Source of the DNA: CAUZFZ01 sp963579025
Lineage (GTDB): Bacteria; Planctomycetota; Planctomycetia; Planctomycetales; Planctomycetaceae
Reading direction: 5' to 3'
Assembly: GCA_963579025.1 (NCBI GenBank)
Contig: CAUZFZ010000057.1
Coordinates: forward strand, 1 to 52,021
Length of the DNA: 52,021 nt
Shown piece by piece: positions 1-8,847 of the stretch (position 1 is its first letter; every line of letters starts with the position of its first letter). Under the pieces are notes generated by a model, which was not told the DNA's origin, made no database searches, and saw only the letters and a list, made by a program, of their open reading frames with translations. The position numbers and the translations under genes were made by a program.

Positions 1-164
1 AGGGTCTCATCAAGACAGTAGTCCTGCCATTCCCTCTGCCGCCGTTGGGGTCGATCAACGCGAGCGTCCGTTTTCGATGATGTGGCACTCATGCTGATTT
101 TTTAGCGCCAGCCTGCTCACACTTCCAGGTCTCCAAGGTCGGTTTCTAATAAATTCACAACCTC

Positions 165-197
165 GGAGCGAAAGTGCGTTCTTTCGTGGAGCGAAAG
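165..197. repeat. Overlapping short palindromes at the left edge
   Basis: The 229 bases before the first gene contain no convincing ORF. Within them, CGAAAG-TGCGTT-CTTTCG (169-186) overlaps CTTTCG-TGGAG-CGAAAG (181-197), so two hairpins share one arm and exclude each other. The word GGAGCGAAAG occurs at 165 and 188. It lies just downstream of the DUF1015 stop, where a terminator would be expected, but there is no T-tract in that direction. It may be a fragment of a palindromic repeat. Confidence 0.4.
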
Positions 198-229
198 ACG
201 ACAATGTGACACTTAATTCCAAGACGATC

Positions 230-1522
230 CTAAGTCAGCGGGTTGAAGACGAGACCTGAGAGCAGTTTCGGATAAAAGAACGTGCTCTTGGGTGGCATCC
301 GTTCCAGCTCTGCGGAGATCCCCTGGACGTGCTCCATCTGAGCGGCCATTACCAGGATCGCAACCTGACACGATTTGTCGGCCATGGCGTCCGTGACTTC
401 GTCCATCAGATGCACGAACTTGAACTTCGGCTCTGAACCGGGATGCGCGCCGACCAGAAGATGATCGACGATCAGTCGGTGCAGCAGGCTCACTCCCAGG
501 CCTCGCCAGATGTCGCTTTGATCAGCGGCGAGTTCTTTCATCGGGCTCGTATCGGTGGCTCGGATCAGCAGCCACTTCCCGTCGGCCGGTGTGCCGATGC
601 CGAACACTTTCTGATCACCTTCAAGGTCCATTGTTTCCCACGCCGCCGCGGCAGTGGCCACTTCTTCGATCGAAAAATGATCGCCGAGTGCCGCGCGAAT
701 GTCGTCGGCTGTCAGTTCCGGAAAACCGGTGATCAGTCGGTGCGTCGGTAGAATCGTCAGGCCGCGGTCGTCCATGCCATTGAAGTACATCAGCGTGTAG
801 TTCGCGGCGGAGCTGTCCGTCAGCTCGCCGGCTTCCTGCTGGACCTGCTTGTAATTGCAGGATGTCTCGTAGCGGTGGTGGCCATCGGCGATGAAGATCG
901 GTTTCTCACTGAGAATCTCCTGCACTTGGGCAATAACAGCCTGATCGCTGACTGGCCACATGCGATGCGTGACGCCCAGATGATCCGTCGCCACCAGCGG
1001 TGTCAGGCTGATCGTTGCGTCTTCAAGAAGTGACTGTGCAACATTCTCCGCATCCGGATACAGGCCGAAAATGGGGGAGAGATTCGAGCCGCAGGCGGTC
1101 ATCAGAGCCAGTCGGTCTTTCTTGGGACCAGGCATCGTCTGCTCGTGCGGGAAGACGTTTCCTTTGCCGAATTCTTCCAGTCGCAGTCGACCGAGGAATC
1201 CGCGTCTTACGTACTTCGTACCCTCCCACTCGAATTCCTGGTGATACACGTACAAAGAGTTTTCATGCTCACGGATCAGGACGCCGTCCTGCTGCCATTG
1301 CCGAAAATACTTTGATGCTCGTGCGTAACGGTCGTCGACACTGGAATCATCGGGCTCATCACGATTCAGAATCAGCCGGACACAGTTGCATGGGTGTTTC
1401 TTGTAGAGGTCGTTCTGGAATGCCGGATCGATGACGTCATACGGCGGAGCCACCACATCTGAGAGGTCGCCGACCTGCCCGACGTCGTAGCGCCATGCTT
1501 GAAACGGTTGCACTTCAGCCAT
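230..1522 (-). CDS. DUF1015 family protein (HTH/SerC-related, unknown function)
   Basis: A protein of about 430 residues matching the widespread DUF1015 family. Recognisable family blocks are the N-terminal APPYDVI segment, the RDEPDD stretch, the central FPHEQTMPGPKKDRL block, and IADGHHRYET. These are conserved across bacteria but no enzymatic activity is established to my knowledge. I chose the ATG at 1520-1522 over the in-frame start at 1585: it follows an AAGGA box nine bases upstream and gives the family's usual MAEVQPF-type beginning. This start overlaps the trpF stop by 8 bases, suggesting translational coupling. It is the last gene of the ftsH-trpF-DUF1015 run on the minus strand. 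Confidence 0.93.
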   Translation of the reverse strand: MAEVQPFQAWRYDVGQVGDLSDVVAPPYDVIDPAFQNDLYKKHPCNCVRLILNRDEPDDSSVDDRYARASKYFRQWQQDGVLIREHENSLYVYHQEFEWEGTKYVRRGFLGRLRLEEFGKGNVFPHEQTMPGPKKDRLALMTACGSNLSPIFGLYPDAENVAQSLLEDATISLTPLVATDHLGVTHRMWPVSDQAVIAQVQEILSEKPIFIADGHHRYETSCNYKQVQQEAGELTDSSAANYTLMYFNGMDDRGLTILPTHRLITGFPELTADDIRAALGDHFSIEEVATAAAAWETMDLEGDQKVFGIGTPADGKWLLIRATDTSPMKELAADQSDIWRGLGVSLLHRLIVDHLLVGAHPGSEPKFKFVHLMDEVTDAMADKSCQVAILVMAAQMEHVQGISAELERMPPKSTFFYPKLLSGLVFNPLT

Positions 1523-2213
1523 CTGAGGGAGTCCTTTTGGCAGCGGACGATGCGAGACGCGCGGCCGCGATGAATCTTTTGACAAGCTCCAGATCTTTCA
1601 CGGCCTTTGCCGATTCGACGCCGCTCGCTACGTCAACACCGTAGGGAGCCGTCACGCGAATCGCGTCGGCCACGTTGTCTGGAGTCAATCCCCCGGCGAC
1701 GATCAGCCGGGGCCAGCGGGCGGAATCATACTGATCCACCAGCAGATCCCAAGGGGCTGTGTGCCCCGTTCCGCCGTAGCTGCCAGCGACGCGTGCATCG
1801 ATCAGGCAGCCGGCCAGACACACGCCCAGTCTCCGGCATTCCGCCAGATAATCTGCGACGGCTCCACAGCCTTCGTCTCCGACGCGCAATGCGCGCAACA
1901 GTTTCAGCTCCGGGCATCGAGACTTCAGTTCGGCCAGGAACGCGGGCGATTCATCACCGTGTAATTGCACGGTTGTGATCGAGCACTGTTCCGTCCTGTC
2001 GATGACTTCATCGAGGGAGTGATTGACGAACAGCCCGACTGCTTCGATTGACTCAGGTAACGAGTCAACGATTTGAGCGGCCGTCCGCGGGTCGATGCAG
2101 CGAGGCGTCTGAGCGTAGAAGTTCAGACCGATCGCATCCGGACGCAGGTCGGCAACCTGGTCAGCCGTTGTCCGGTCACAGATGCCGCAGATTTTGACCC
2201 ACATGATTTCCAT
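1515..2213 (-). CDS. trpF: Phosphoribosylanthranilate isomerase
   Basis: Converts N-(5'-phosphoribosyl)anthranilate to the ribulose form CdRP in tryptophan synthesis, in the cytoplasm. The protein (232 aa) shows the family signature VKICGI near the N-terminus, with the catalytic cysteine in KICG, then GLNFY, the VGLFVN strand, VQLHGDE, and the C-terminal phosphate-binding blocks VAGGLTPDNV and GVDVASGVE. The length is normal for a (beta/alpha)8 TrpF. The start at 2213 has an AAGG box six bases upstream; a second ATG three codons later is possible. It starts 17 bases after the ftsH stop and its own stop lies inside the DUF1015 start. No other trp gene is nearby apart from trpS at the far end of the window, so the pathway is scattered. 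Confidence 0.95.
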   Translation of the reverse strand: MEIMWVKICGICDRTTADQVADLRPDAIGLNFYAQTPRCIDPRTAAQIVDSLPESIEAVGLFVNHSLDEVIDRTEQCSITTVQLHGDESPAFLAELKSRCPELKLLRALRVGDEGCGAVADYLAECRRLGVCLAGCLIDARVAGSYGGTGHTAPWDLLVDQYDSARWPRLIVAGGLTPDNVADAIRVTAPYGVDVASGVESAKAVKDLELVKRFIAAARLASSAAKRTPSDG

Positions 2214-2230
2214 TCGCCGCCTTGCCGAAC

Positions 2231-4270
2231 CTAACCTCCGTCGGCCACTTCACCTGGTGTACCGGATGCGCCTGAGGATTCAGCACCTTCCGTTGGCGCG
2301 GCAGGAACGGGCTTGGCGTACGTGCCGGGCACGATCTGCGGGCCGGTGTGTTCTTCGTCGATGATCCGCTTCAGATGATCGGAATTCATGACTTCGACTT
2401 CCATCAGCTCTTCTGTCATGCGTTCAAGTAGTGGACGACGATCGCGGAGAATCTCGAGTACTGTTGAATGGCAGTGGTCGATGATCTGCTTGACTTCGAC
2501 GTCGATTTCCCGCGTCGTTTCTTCACTGTGGACCGTGTCGACAGCTCCATGAGTCCCCAGGAAGACCGACGTTCGCTGTTCGCTGTAATAGACCTTCCCC
2601 AGGGCCTCACTCATGCCGAATTCAGTCACCATGCGGCGCGCAATGTCTGTCGCGCGTTGCAGGTCGTTCTGAGCTCCGACCGAAGTCTCCTCATAGATGA
2701 TCTGCTCAGCGGCCGTTCCGCCCATCAGGCAGCAGATACGGTTGGTCAGTTCGGTCTTCGTCTGACTGGTCCGATCTTTCTCCTGCAGCGGCATCACGTA
2801 ACCCAATGCCATGCCACGCGGGATGATCGAGATCTTGTGGACGGGATCCGTGTGTGGGAGCACGCACGCGACGAGCGCGTGTCCACATTCGTGATACGCC
2901 GTGCGGCGTTTTTCCTCGTCATCCAGAATCCGAGACTGCTTCTCGAGCCCAGCCACGACTCGGTCAATACCCTCGTCGAAGTCCTGCATCGTGACGGCTT
3001 TGCGTTCGTACCGTGCTGCCAGCAAAGCAGCTTCGTTGACCAGATTCGCCAGATCAGCACCGACGAAGCCGACAGTCAATTTAGCAATGCGGGCCAGGTC
3101 GACCGTTTCGTCACTTTTCACTTTGCCGGCATGCACTTTGAGGATTTGCTCGCGACCACGGATGTCCGGGCGATCAACGACGACATGACGATCGAAACGC
3201 CCGGGACGCAGCAGCGCGGGATCGAGCACGTCGATCCGATTCGTTGCGGCCATCACAATGACACTCTGATCCGAACCGAAGCCGTCCATCTCGACCAGCA
3301 GCGCGTTGAGTGTCTGTTCGCGTTCGTCGTGTCCGCCTGGCATGCCAACACCGCGGGCTTTGCCCAGCGCGTCGAGTTCGTCGATGAAGATGATGCACGG
3401 AGATCGCTGTGCAGCCTGCTGGAACATGTCCCGCACACGTGCCGCTCCTACGCCGACAAACATCTCCACGAAGTCCGAACCCGACAGGCTTACGAACGGC
3501 ACACCGGCCTCGCCGGCAACGGCCTTGGCCAGCAGTGTCTTGCCCGTGCCGGGAACCCCGACCAGCAGGACCCCCTTCGGGATACGCCCGCCCAGAGCCT
3601 GATACTTTCCGGGGGACTTCAGGAAGTCCACGACCTCTTTCAGTTCATCGACGGCTTCGTCGATGCCGGCGACGTCGTCGAACGTGACGTCCATATCGTC
3701 CTGAGCGTAGACCTTCCCGCGGCTGCGTCCAAAGGACAGTGCCGAGCCTGCTCCGCCCATGCGACGAATCATCAGAACCAGCAGCAGCACCAGTGGCAAT
3801 GCGAGAATCAGCATGAAGGCCGTGGACTGCCAGTCGGATGGCGCACCGTCGTGTCCGAAGTCGATCTTCTTTTCGAGGAGTAGATCCGTAAACGCCTTCC
3901 GCTCCCCATCGCCCATGGACGCGATCTCGACGCGGTAGACAGTCGGTTCGACTTCCGGCGTTTCGTCATCTTCCGGGAGCGGCTGGTCCTGGAACAGCAA
4001 CGACGTGTCGCCCACGACCAGTTCATGCACGTTGGTCGAATTCCACTCACTCGGGTCGCTCACGATGCCGCTGCGAAACTCGCTGAATTTCAGAGTCTTG
4101 AAGCGACTCTGCGCAGTCAGCATCGGGTAGAAGACCAGCATGATCGTGGCGGCAAACAGCAGACCCAGAATCATCCGGTTCGAATTGGGTGATGCCGGAC
4201 GCTTTTTTCCGGGAACTGAAGGTTCTTTGTCGGAGTGTTCCGGTTTCGGTGTCTGATTTTTGTCCGCCAT
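2231..4270 (-). CDS. ftsH: ATP-dependent zinc metalloprotease FtsH
   Basis: Membrane-anchored AAA+ protease that degrades unneeded or damaged membrane and cytosolic proteins. The 679 residues show a basic/proline-rich N-terminus, TM1 about 32-50, a periplasmic segment, and TM2 about 150-169. The AAA domain follows, with Walker A GVPGTGKT (238-245), pore loop FVGVGA (271-276), Walker B IIFIDE (293-298) and the second region of homology ending RPGRFDR. The zinc site is H460-E-C-G-H464, with a likely third ligand at D536 (VGAQNDLQRA). Most FtsH proteins have HEAGH; cysteine replaces alanine here, which should not affect metal binding. The N-terminal tail and periplasmic part are longer than in E. 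coli. It precedes trpF by 17 bases. Confidence 0.97.
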   Translation of the reverse strand: MADKNQTPKPEHSDKEPSVPGKKRPASPNSNRMILGLLFAATIMLVFYPMLTAQSRFKTLKFSEFRSGIVSDPSEWNSTNVHELVVGDTSLLFQDQPLPEDDETPEVEPTVYRVEIASMGDGERKAFTDLLLEKKIDFGHDGAPSDWQSTAFMLILALPLVLLLVLMIRRMGGAGSALSFGRSRGKVYAQDDMDVTFDDVAGIDEAVDELKEVVDFLKSPGKYQALGGRIPKGVLLVGVPGTGKTLLAKAVAGEAGVPFVSLSGSDFVEMFVGVGAARVRDMFQQAAQRSPCIIFIDELDALGKARGVGMPGGHDEREQTLNALLVEMDGFGSDQSVIVMAATNRIDVLDPALLRPGRFDRHVVVDRPDIRGREQILKVHAGKVKSDETVDLARIAKLTVGFVGADLANLVNEAALLAARYERKAVTMQDFDEGIDRVVAGLEKQSRILDDEEKRRTAYHECGHALVACVLPHTDPVHKISIIPRGMALGYVMPLQEKDRTSQTKTELTNRICCLMGGTAAEQIIYEETSVGAQNDLQRATDIARRMVTEFGMSEALGKVYYSEQRTSVFLGTHGAVDTVHSEETTREIDVEVKQIIDHCHSTVLEILRDRRPLLERMTEELMEVEVMNSDHLKRIIDEEHTGPQIVPGTYAKPVPAAPTEGAESSGASGTPGEVADGG

Positions 4271-4579
4271 CGACTGTCACGCTCCGTAGCTGTGGCTCAG
4301 GGGCTGGGGCTCTGGCAAGTCGCCGCTGAAAACGACGTGAACAGAGTATGGGGTATGACGCGCTGCAGAGCGAAACATCCCCCCGTTTCGACTCCGTTTC
4401 GTCGATTCCGCTTCCGGTGATAAGCCGCAACCGGTACCGCAGCCTGGAAAACGTCGAGTCGCGGCCAGATTTAGGGACCTGAGCTATGAGAGTGTTTCCC
4501 TGCCTCTTTGAGTCACACGAATTACCGTCAGGATCCTCAAGAGCGGTAACTCGCGGATGCTCCGCACAAACGGGGGCCA
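4271..4579. other. Non-coding gap between pfk and ftsH
   Basis: These 309 bases separate the pfk stop from the ftsH start, both on the minus strand. The region should carry the ftsH promoter and leader. I see no convincing -35/-10 pair, terminator or conserved gene. The minus-strand ORF spanning 4047-4583 runs over 200 bases into ftsH in another frame, has no recognisable domain, and is treated as a shadow. Confidence 0.5.
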
Positions 4580-5893
4580 TCACTCCACGTTGGTTTCCAG
4601 AAACCGGGCCAGGGTGTGGAAGTCGCAGCCGGGCTTGATGAACCGGACCTCGGTCACAAGGTCATCTGGATTCACCAGTTCCTCAAACGGGACGTATCGC
4701 AGGTCGAGCTGGCCGACGATCGACACCATCACTCCGTTCAGCTCCTCCTCCACGATTGCCCGATACGCGCCGACGCCGAGCTGGCTCCCCAGCATGACAT
4801 CGAAGGCGGTCGGCGGAGCACACCTGGATTCGTAGCCCAACTGCAGTCCCGTGATCTTGCGGTTTGTTCCGGTCTGAGCCCTGTATTCCGCGGCGACGAG
4901 TTTTGCGATCTGTTTTCCCAGGTCGACATGGGCCACCGAGATATGGCCGTGATCGTCTCGCGGCACGCCTTCGAGTTGACTGGACGGCATCAGCTCGGCC
5001 AGGCCTTCCGCCAGAATGATCGTACCGAAGCGTTTCCCCTGCTGCTCTCGAACCGTCAGCGTGCGGACGATGCGCTTGACGACTCCGTCGATGTTCATGA
5101 TGCGGCGAGTTTCGGTCTCGCCGGTTTTGGGATTCGTCGCCTGCTCTTCGCTGGCCAGTTCGCCGCTGATGTCTTCCACACTGATCACCAGGCTGGCTTC
5201 GCTGGCGATTGCCGCGCCATAAGCAAGCCAGCCCGCACTTCGACCCATCAGTTCGGCCACAAAGTAGCTCTCGCTGGCCTCGGCATCCGCGATCAGATTC
5301 ATTAATTCGCCGGCAAGAACTTCCACCGCCGTGAAATACCCGAACGTAAAATCGATCCCGTGATAATCGTTGTCGATGGTCTTCGGGATGTGGACCACTG
5401 GAATCTTCTTAGCGTCCGTTGGCAGCGTGTCCTGGAACAGCTTGAACTTGTTTGCGGTCTTCAACGTGTCGTCGCCGCCGATCGAGATCAAAGCGTCGAC
5501 ATTCAGCGAACTGAGCGCTTCGTGGACAGTCCTCATCGGAGCCGTTTTTTCCGGATCCTGCAGGTCGGCAGGCGACTGAATCAGCTTTCCCGGATTGGCC
5601 CGTGCCGTGCCGATGATGATGCCCCGCTGATTTCGTGTTCGCTTCAGGCTCTGATTGTCGAGCAGCACGTAATCACGACCCTGCTCAAGACGCTGCTCGG
5701 CCGAGTAGTCCATCAGGTGACGATAGCCATGCAGCACACCGACGACTTCGATCCCGCTGCGGCGGAATGAAGCGGCACACGTCGAGATCACCGCATTCGC
5801 CGCCGGGGCCGGTCCACCCGAAAACAAAACAGCGACTCGTTTGAATCCGTGGGCATCCGCAGCCGGTGAACTGAGGGGAGCAGTTTCGCTCAT
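4580..5893 (-). CDS. pfp: 6-phosphofructokinase, probably pyrophosphate-dependent
   Basis: Phosphorylates fructose 6-phosphate to the 1,6-bisphosphate in glycolysis. From the start chosen here (437 aa), the donor-binding loop is SGGPAPA (about 25-31), followed by SIGGDD (about 137-142) and the substrate block PKTIDND (170-176). Family knowledge: ATP enzymes carry GGDG and PGTIDND, whereas GGDD with PKTIDND marks PPi-dependent enzymes, in which the reaction is reversible. The donor assignment is therefore an inference from these residues. The ATG at 5891-5893 has an AGGAGCC box eight bases upstream. A longer in-frame start at 5947 would translate part of the palindromic repeat and is rejected. 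It stands alone between that repeat and the ftsH leader. Confidence 0.93.
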   Translation of the reverse strand: MSETAPLSSPAADAHGFKRVAVLFSGGPAPAANAVISTCAASFRRSGIEVVGVLHGYRHLMDYSAEQRLEQGRDYVLLDNQSLKRTRNQRGIIIGTARANPGKLIQSPADLQDPEKTAPMRTVHEALSSLNVDALISIGGDDTLKTANKFKLFQDTLPTDAKKIPVVHIPKTIDNDYHGIDFTFGYFTAVEVLAGELMNLIADAEASESYFVAELMGRSAGWLAYGAAIASEASLVISVEDISGELASEEQATNPKTGETETRRIMNIDGVVKRIVRTLTVREQQGKRFGTIILAEGLAELMPSSQLEGVPRDDHGHISVAHVDLGKQIAKLVAAEYRAQTGTNRKITGLQLGYESRCAPPTAFDVMLGSQLGVGAYRAIVEEELNGVMVSIVGQLDLRYVPFEELVNPDDLVTEVRFIKPGCDFHTLARFLETNVE

Positions 5894-5918
5894 GAAATTC
5901 GGCTCCTGTGTGATGACT

Positions 5919-6135
5919 GTCAGCTTCAGCTGACACTGCTTTGCCACCGGCTTCAGCCGGTGGTGCCGTCGCCGAAGTTTAACTTTGAGCCGGCTTTAGC
6001 CGGACTTCTGGCATGGCTTCAGCCGTGGATAAATCCTCGACGAGAAGTCCGGCTAAAGCCGGCTCAAACAATGATTGACAACCATGCCACCACCGGCTGA
6101 AGCCGGTGGCAAGTGGGTGTCGGCTGAAGCCGACA
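5919..6135. repeat. Nested palindromic repeat element A (between accC and pfk)
   Basis: Three pairs of inverted arms are nested around one centre. The outermost pair is 5919-5936 with 6118-6135, the middle pair 5941-5965 with 6088-6112 (25-base perfect inverted repeat), and the inner pair 5984-6009 with 6043-6068 (26-base perfect). Every arm is itself a palindrome around GGCTTCAGCC or GGCTTTAGCC. The outermost pair differs by a compensated stem change: TCAGC..GCTGA against TCGGC..GCCGA. A seventh smaller unit (GGCTTCAGCC) lies near the centre at 6015-6024. The element occupies most of the accC-pfk gap and lies in the pfk leader. Confidence 0.9.
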
Positions 6136-6201
6136 AAGATTTCGTTAACTGAGTTGGCTGCCAATCTGAGCTTCGCTGCTTCGCCCAACCGCAGCCTGTC
6201 A

Positions 6202-7560
6202 CTAACTCTGCGGCATCAATTCGTCCATTGTCCGCTCGAGCCAGCGGGTGTCGACGTTGCCATTGGCGAAAGTTGGATCGCGAAGAATCTGCTTGAGCAA
6301 CGGAATCGTCGTCGCAACACCTTCAATGACAAATTCGTCCAGAGCCCGCAGCATACAGGCAATCGATTCCGCTCGTGTGGGGCGGTGGACGATGAGCTTG
6401 CCAACCATTGAGTCGTAATAAGGGCTGATTCGATAGCCTTCGTGGACATGTGAGTCGAAACGAACTCCACGACCACCTGGCACTCGCAGCTTCGTAATCG
6501 TGCCCGGGCTGCCGCGGAAGTCGTGCATCGGATCCTCAGCATTGATCCGTACTTCAATTGCCGAACCGAGTCGTGGAATGTCTGCCTGAGTGAAAGCCAG
6601 TTTCTCGCCAGAGGCCACGCGTATTTGCTGCTCGATCAGATCGATGCCCGAGATTTGTTCAGAGACGGGATGCTCGACCTGAATCCGAGCGTTGACTTCG
6701 ATGAAGTAGAAGTTGTTGTCTTTATCGACAATGAACTCGACCGTGCCCGCGTTGTAGTAACCCGCCGATTGAACAAGTTGCACGGCCGATTCACAGATGC
6801 TCTGTCGCACGTCTTCCGGGAAATTCGGAGCTGGCGATTCCTCAATCAGCTTCTGATGTTTGCGCTGCGTCGAGCAGTCGCGTTCCCAGAGATGCACCGC
6901 GTTTCCGTGCTGGTCGGCGAGAATCTGGACTTCGATGTGCCGCGGATTCTCGACGTACTTTTCCAGATAGACGCCCGCATTCTTAAACGCTTTCTCAGCT
7001 TCGGCGGATGCGTTCTTCAGGCCACTGCGGAGATCTTCCTCGTTACGGGCGACGCGCATCCCTTTACCGCCGCCGCCGGCTGTCGCTTTGATCAGAACCG
7101 GATAGCCGATCTCATTGGCTGTGCGAACCGCTTCAGCGGGGTTATCAATAAGTCCGTCGCTGCCGGGAACAACGCTGACTCCTGCAGCCGTCGCCATTTG
7201 TCGCGCTTCGACCTTGTCGCCGAGTTTGGACATGGACTCGTGCGCCGGTCCGATGAACTCAATCTCACACTCACGGCAGATGCTGGCGAATTCGGCATTC
7301 TCGGCCAGGAACCCGTATCCAGGATGAATGGCCTGAGCATTGCTCAGTTCTGCGGCGGCAATGATGTTGTTGTAAAAGAGATAGCTATCCGACGAAGACG
7401 CCGGGCCGATGCAGTACTTCTCGTCAGCCAGATCGAGGTAATGCGAATCGCGATCGGCCTCGCTGAAGACGGCGATACTGCGAATGCCAAGTTCGCGGCA
7501 AGCGCGGATAACTCGCAGAGCGATCTCTCCGCGGTTGGCTACGAGAATGCGTTCAAACAT
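6202..7560 (-). CDS. accC: Acetyl-CoA carboxylase, biotin carboxylase subunit
   Basis: Carboxylates the biotin carried on AccB using ATP and bicarbonate, the first half-reaction of malonyl-CoA synthesis. The 452-residue length is standard. N-terminal ILVANRGEIA and IHPGYGFLAEN are the family's start blocks. The ATP-grasp glycine loop GGGGKGM is at 162-168. HIEVQI and RDCSTQRKHQK follow, and then the catalytic block VNARIQVEHPVSE, where most homologues have MNTRIQVEHPVTE. It lies 76 bases downstream of accB on the same strand and is very probably cotranscribed with it. I see no clear Shine-Dalgarno in front of the ATG at 7560. The carboxyltransferase subunits are not in this window. Confidence 0.97.
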   Translation of the reverse strand: MFERILVANRGEIALRVIRACRELGIRSIAVFSEADRDSHYLDLADEKYCIGPASSSDSYLFYNNIIAAAELSNAQAIHPGYGFLAENAEFASICRECEIEFIGPAHESMSKLGDKVEARQMATAAGVSVVPGSDGLIDNPAEAVRTANEIGYPVLIKATAGGGGKGMRVARNEEDLRSGLKNASAEAEKAFKNAGVYLEKYVENPRHIEVQILADQHGNAVHLWERDCSTQRKHQKLIEESPAPNFPEDVRQSICESAVQLVQSAGYYNAGTVEFIVDKDNNFYFIEVNARIQVEHPVSEQISGIDLIEQQIRVASGEKLAFTQADIPRLGSAIEVRINAEDPMHDFRGSPGTITKLRVPGGRGVRFDSHVHEGYRISPYYDSMVGKLIVHRPTRAESIACMLRALDEFVIEGVATTIPLLKQILRDPTFANGNVDTRWLERTMDELMPQS

Positions 7561-7636
7561 AGGACAGATTCGCTTCGAAAACCGGAGGCCGCGTCACAGT
7601 GCTCGCGGTGACAGGAGAAGGCACATGCGCCGACCG

Positions 7637-8140
7637 TCAGTTCGGACGGACGCGGAACAGCGGCTGTCCAGACTCAATCGGGTCGCCATTCTCGACAAGA
7701 ATCTCAGCGATCGTCCCGCTGGTGTCAGCGGTGATCTGATTGAAGACCTTCATGGCCTCAATAATGCAGACCACTGTGTCGTGTTTGACAGTGGCCCCGA
7801 CCTGAACAAAGACCTGATCCTCGGGGCTGGGAGCCGAATAGTATGTCCCGACAATCGGACTCTTGATTTCAGCCAGGTTGCTGGCCGGAGCCGCCGGTGC
7901 TGGCGTTTCCGCGGCTGCCGATGGCGCCGTGACCTGTGCAGGCGCCGCCTGCGGAGCTGCGTATGTCACGGGCATCTGAACAGCTTCGTGCCCACCACGA
8001 CGCAGACGCCATTGTTCGCCGCCCTGACGAAGATTGACCTCGGTCAGGTCGTGTTTTTCCATCAACTCGATCAGCTCTTTGAGCTTGTCGAGATTGAATG
8101 ATTCAGTCGTCGCGGGTGTATCCTGTGAGTCCTTCGACAT
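7637..8140 (-). CDS. accB: Biotin carboxyl carrier protein of acetyl-CoA carboxylase
   Basis: Small carrier that shuttles carboxybiotin between AccC and the carboxyltransferase. From the chosen start it has 167 residues: an N-terminal helical part (13-50), an Ala/Pro linker (about 62-87), and a C-terminal biotinyl domain with SPIVGTYY and the biotinylation motif EAMK, the lysine being K131. The ATG at 8138-8140 gives the usual short N-terminus and has AAGG ten bases upstream. The in-frame start at 8194 would add 18 basic residues untypical of the family. First gene of the accB-accC pair. Confidence 0.95.
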   Translation of the reverse strand: MSKDSQDTPATTESFNLDKLKELIELMEKHDLTEVNLRQGGEQWRLRRGGHEAVQMPVTYAAPQAAPAQVTAPSAAAETPAPAAPASNLAEIKSPIVGTYYSAPSPEDQVFVQVGATVKHDTVVCIIEAMKVFNQITADTSGTIAEILVENGDPIESGQPLFRVRPN

Positions 8141-8354
8141 CTGCAAAAACCTTACGCGGAGATGGTGCTTGAGGAGGGTTGGCCGCGTTCGCAACGGCAG
8201 GAGCCTGCCGAAATACGACCAGAGAATGGTGACGAGCCACTGAGGAATGGGCAGCGATCGTATCCCTGCCCGCGCGCACTTTCAACTCACTTCCGCCAGC
8301 GCGTACGACTGCGGAAATGCCGTTCACTCTTGAGGTTACCACGAATGCGAGTGG

Positions 8355-8819
8355 CTATTTCTTCCGATACAGGTCGGCCAACTGACGAGCATTCAGATAA
8401 TTGTGCCGAGCCAGTTCACGGTCACCATCCATCAGAATGACCGTCGGCAGCAGCGCGACTCGGTGCTTCTGCATCAGCTCCGGATTCCGGTCGACATCAA
8501 TGAGCTGGAAATGGTCGGTGCGAGACGTCCCGACACGCAACTCCTTGCGCCGCACGTCTGGCCATTCTCGTTCCAGAAGTACGCACGTTCCGCACCACGA
8601 CGCTTTGAAGACCAGCACGCGGCGCTTGAGCGGGACCAGTTGCTTACGAACCTTAGTCGCCGGTTTCGCATCAGATTCAAACGCATCCGCCAGATTCAGT
8701 GGCTGTCCAGCCAGCGATGTCGGCTTCGCGTCGCCGCTTTTCGCGACGTTGGTCTCAGGTCCAAGTTCAACTCCCGCGCCCAGCAGAGCGCCCAGTAATA
8801 GCCCGCTTAAACAGTTCAT
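8355..8819 (-). CDS. Secreted or membrane-attached thioredoxin-fold protein
   Basis: A 154-residue protein with a hydrophobic N-terminus (MNCLSGLLLGALLGAG) that reads as a signal peptide with a possible lipobox-like cysteine too early to be typical. A thioredoxin fold follows: strand VLVFKAS, active-site W75-C-G-T-C79, and the cis-proline region ALLPTVI. The CGTC centre differs from thioredoxin's CGPC, so the redox potential is probably different. Family knowledge suggests disulfide exchange outside the cytoplasm; the partner is unknown. The start at 8817-8819 is preceded by CCAGGACT. The reading frame stays open upstream to 9227, but that extension is not protein-like (Arg/Ser-rich) and crosses an inverted repeat. 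Confidence 0.82.
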   Translation of the reverse strand: MNCLSGLLLGALLGAGVELGPETNVAKSGDAKPTSLAGQPLNLADAFESDAKPATKVRKQLVPLKRRVLVFKASWCGTCVLLEREWPDVRRKELRVGTSRTDHFQLIDVDRNPELMQKHRVALLPTVILMDGDRELARHNYLNARQLADLYRKK

Positions 8820-8847
8820 AGTCCTGGAGTCTCCATACAGGTTAAAC

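Noticed and set aside
2468..3883. 471-codon plus-strand ORF
   Set aside because: Antisense to ftsH across its AAA and protease domains; the translation has no family resemblance. Long shadow ORFs are common opposite GC-rich conserved genes.
4047..4583. 178-codon minus-strand ORF between pfk and ftsH
   Set aside because: Overlaps the ftsH 5' region by over 200 bases in another frame, no recognisable domain, low-complexity arginine/serine composition.
5894..5947. Upstream start of pfk giving 18 more residues
   Set aside because: The extra codons come from palindromic repeat A, and a clear AGGAGCC box precedes the internal ATG.
5919..6135. CRISPR array reading of the regularly spaced GGCTNNAGCC units
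   Set aside because: The units alternate in orientation, are symmetrical about one centre and vary in length, and no cas genes are nearby.
6523..7611. 362-codon plus-strand ORF
   Set aside because: Antisense to accC, whose coding sequence is certain.
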